Positions 63,883-64,000 of a stretch of 64,000 nucleotides of DNA are shown here, piece by piece. Under the pieces are notes generated by a model. The model was not told the DNA's origin. It did no database searches and worked only from the letters and a program-made list of their open reading frames with translations. The position numbers and the translations under genes were made by a program. Every line of letters begins with the position of its first letter. The first letter of the stretch is position 1. Location of the stretch: contig NZ_JACYOT010000007.1 of the NCBI RefSeq assembly GCF_014858005.1, positions 124,001 to 188,000 of the forward strand, given 5' to 3'. This stretch comes from Propioniciclava soli. Its GTDB lineage: Bacteria; Actinomycetota; Actinomycetes; Propionibacteriales; Propionibacteriaceae.

Positions 63883-64000
63883 TCAGCGGATGCGGACGGC
63901 GTGGATCTTCGCGTCGTAGCCGGCGAACACCATCGTGTCGCCGAAGACGCTGGGGGTGGACTCGATGTTGTTGCCGTCGGCGACGTCGAGGGTCGCGACG
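63883..64000 (-). CDS. PQQ-like beta-propeller protein, C-terminal fragment (cut by window edge)
   Basis: The minus strand encodes about 38 residues up to the stop at 63883-63885. Visible is VADGNNIESTPSVFGDTMVF, then AGYDAKIHAVRI. This is one blade of a PQQ/BamB-type repeat protein. The start lies beyond the window edge. It converges on the ABC exporter genes. Confidence 0.6.
   Translation of the reverse strand, partial: VATLDVADGNNIESTPSVFGDTMVFAGYDAKIHAVRIR

Overview
The window is about 70% GC, rich in GTG starts and short 4-base gene overlaps. Its gene content points to an actinobacterium: a tRNA adenosine deaminase with its actinobacterial partner protein, an actinobacterial crtU-type carotenoid gene, a LytR_C protein and a MetS-type transporter subunit. 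A facultatively anaerobic member of the Propionibacteriaceae or a relative fits best (inference; no database search was possible). Many genes have a TANNNT-type -10 hexamer only 6-7 bases before the start codon, so leaderless transcription seems common.

Layout. 1-547 is the 3' end of an acyl-CoA carboxylase carboxyltransferase gene. 602-2965 is a UvrA-like ATPase. 3361-11311 (minus strand) is a nitrite-ammonification island: NarX/NarL-like kinase and regulator, then nrfH-nrfA, then a TPR protein with cytochrome c maturation genes resB-ccsB-resA. 11497-13926 holds a serine beta-lactamase-fold protein and an MFS transporter. 13937-19556 is a carotenoid locus: crtU converging on an operon of an Idi-GGPP synthase fusion, crtI and crtB, with no lycopene cyclase. 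19691-23956 holds a catalytically dead rhomboid, a formate/nitrite-family channel divergent from a cytochrome P450, a GntR regulator and a racemase-like protein. 24006-34653 carries transporters, Ugd, an NSS transporter with its 53-residue partner, hydrolases, a DUF559 nuclease and a phosphodiesterase. 34679-45511 is housekeeping: upp, tadA, tRNA-Ser(CGA), a Na+/H+ antiporter, a HerA-like ATPase and an SDR. 45704-48678 is a TRAP transporter. 49113-58064 is a sugar ABC transporter with GH144-like, GH3 and GH94 enzymes, arranged like a beta-1,2-glucan utilisation locus. 58420-63833 contains peptidase E, a cupin and an asymmetric ABC exporter pair. A PQQ-propeller gene runs off the right edge.

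The most unusual feature is a family of highly ordered intergenic repeats at 2988-3290, 48727-49107, 58096-58410 and 59087-59444. They are built from a 20-base-period module and, in three copies, a CACGTGG-based module. The largest copy (48727-48996) is exactly three 39-bp units, a 36-bp palindromic centre and three inverted 39-bp units. It sits where the 5' half of the sugar-binding-protein gene is missing, so the repeats look like rearrangement breakpoints. Two further copies flank the peptidase E gene as direct repeats. A second unusual element is a pair of 18-bp inverted repeats with exactly 44-bp spacers, at 21481-21560 between two divergent leaderless promoters and at 33626-33705 upstream of the DUF559 nuclease gene.

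How the genes work together. Nitrite sensing and signalling (kinase/regulator) probably drives nrfHA and the heme-attachment genes through a shared GGGGTACAA motif at the same distance from both starts, with the FNT channel a possible nitrite route. The glucan cluster would release, import and phosphorolyse beta-1,2-linked glucose oligomers, but its binding protein appears broken.
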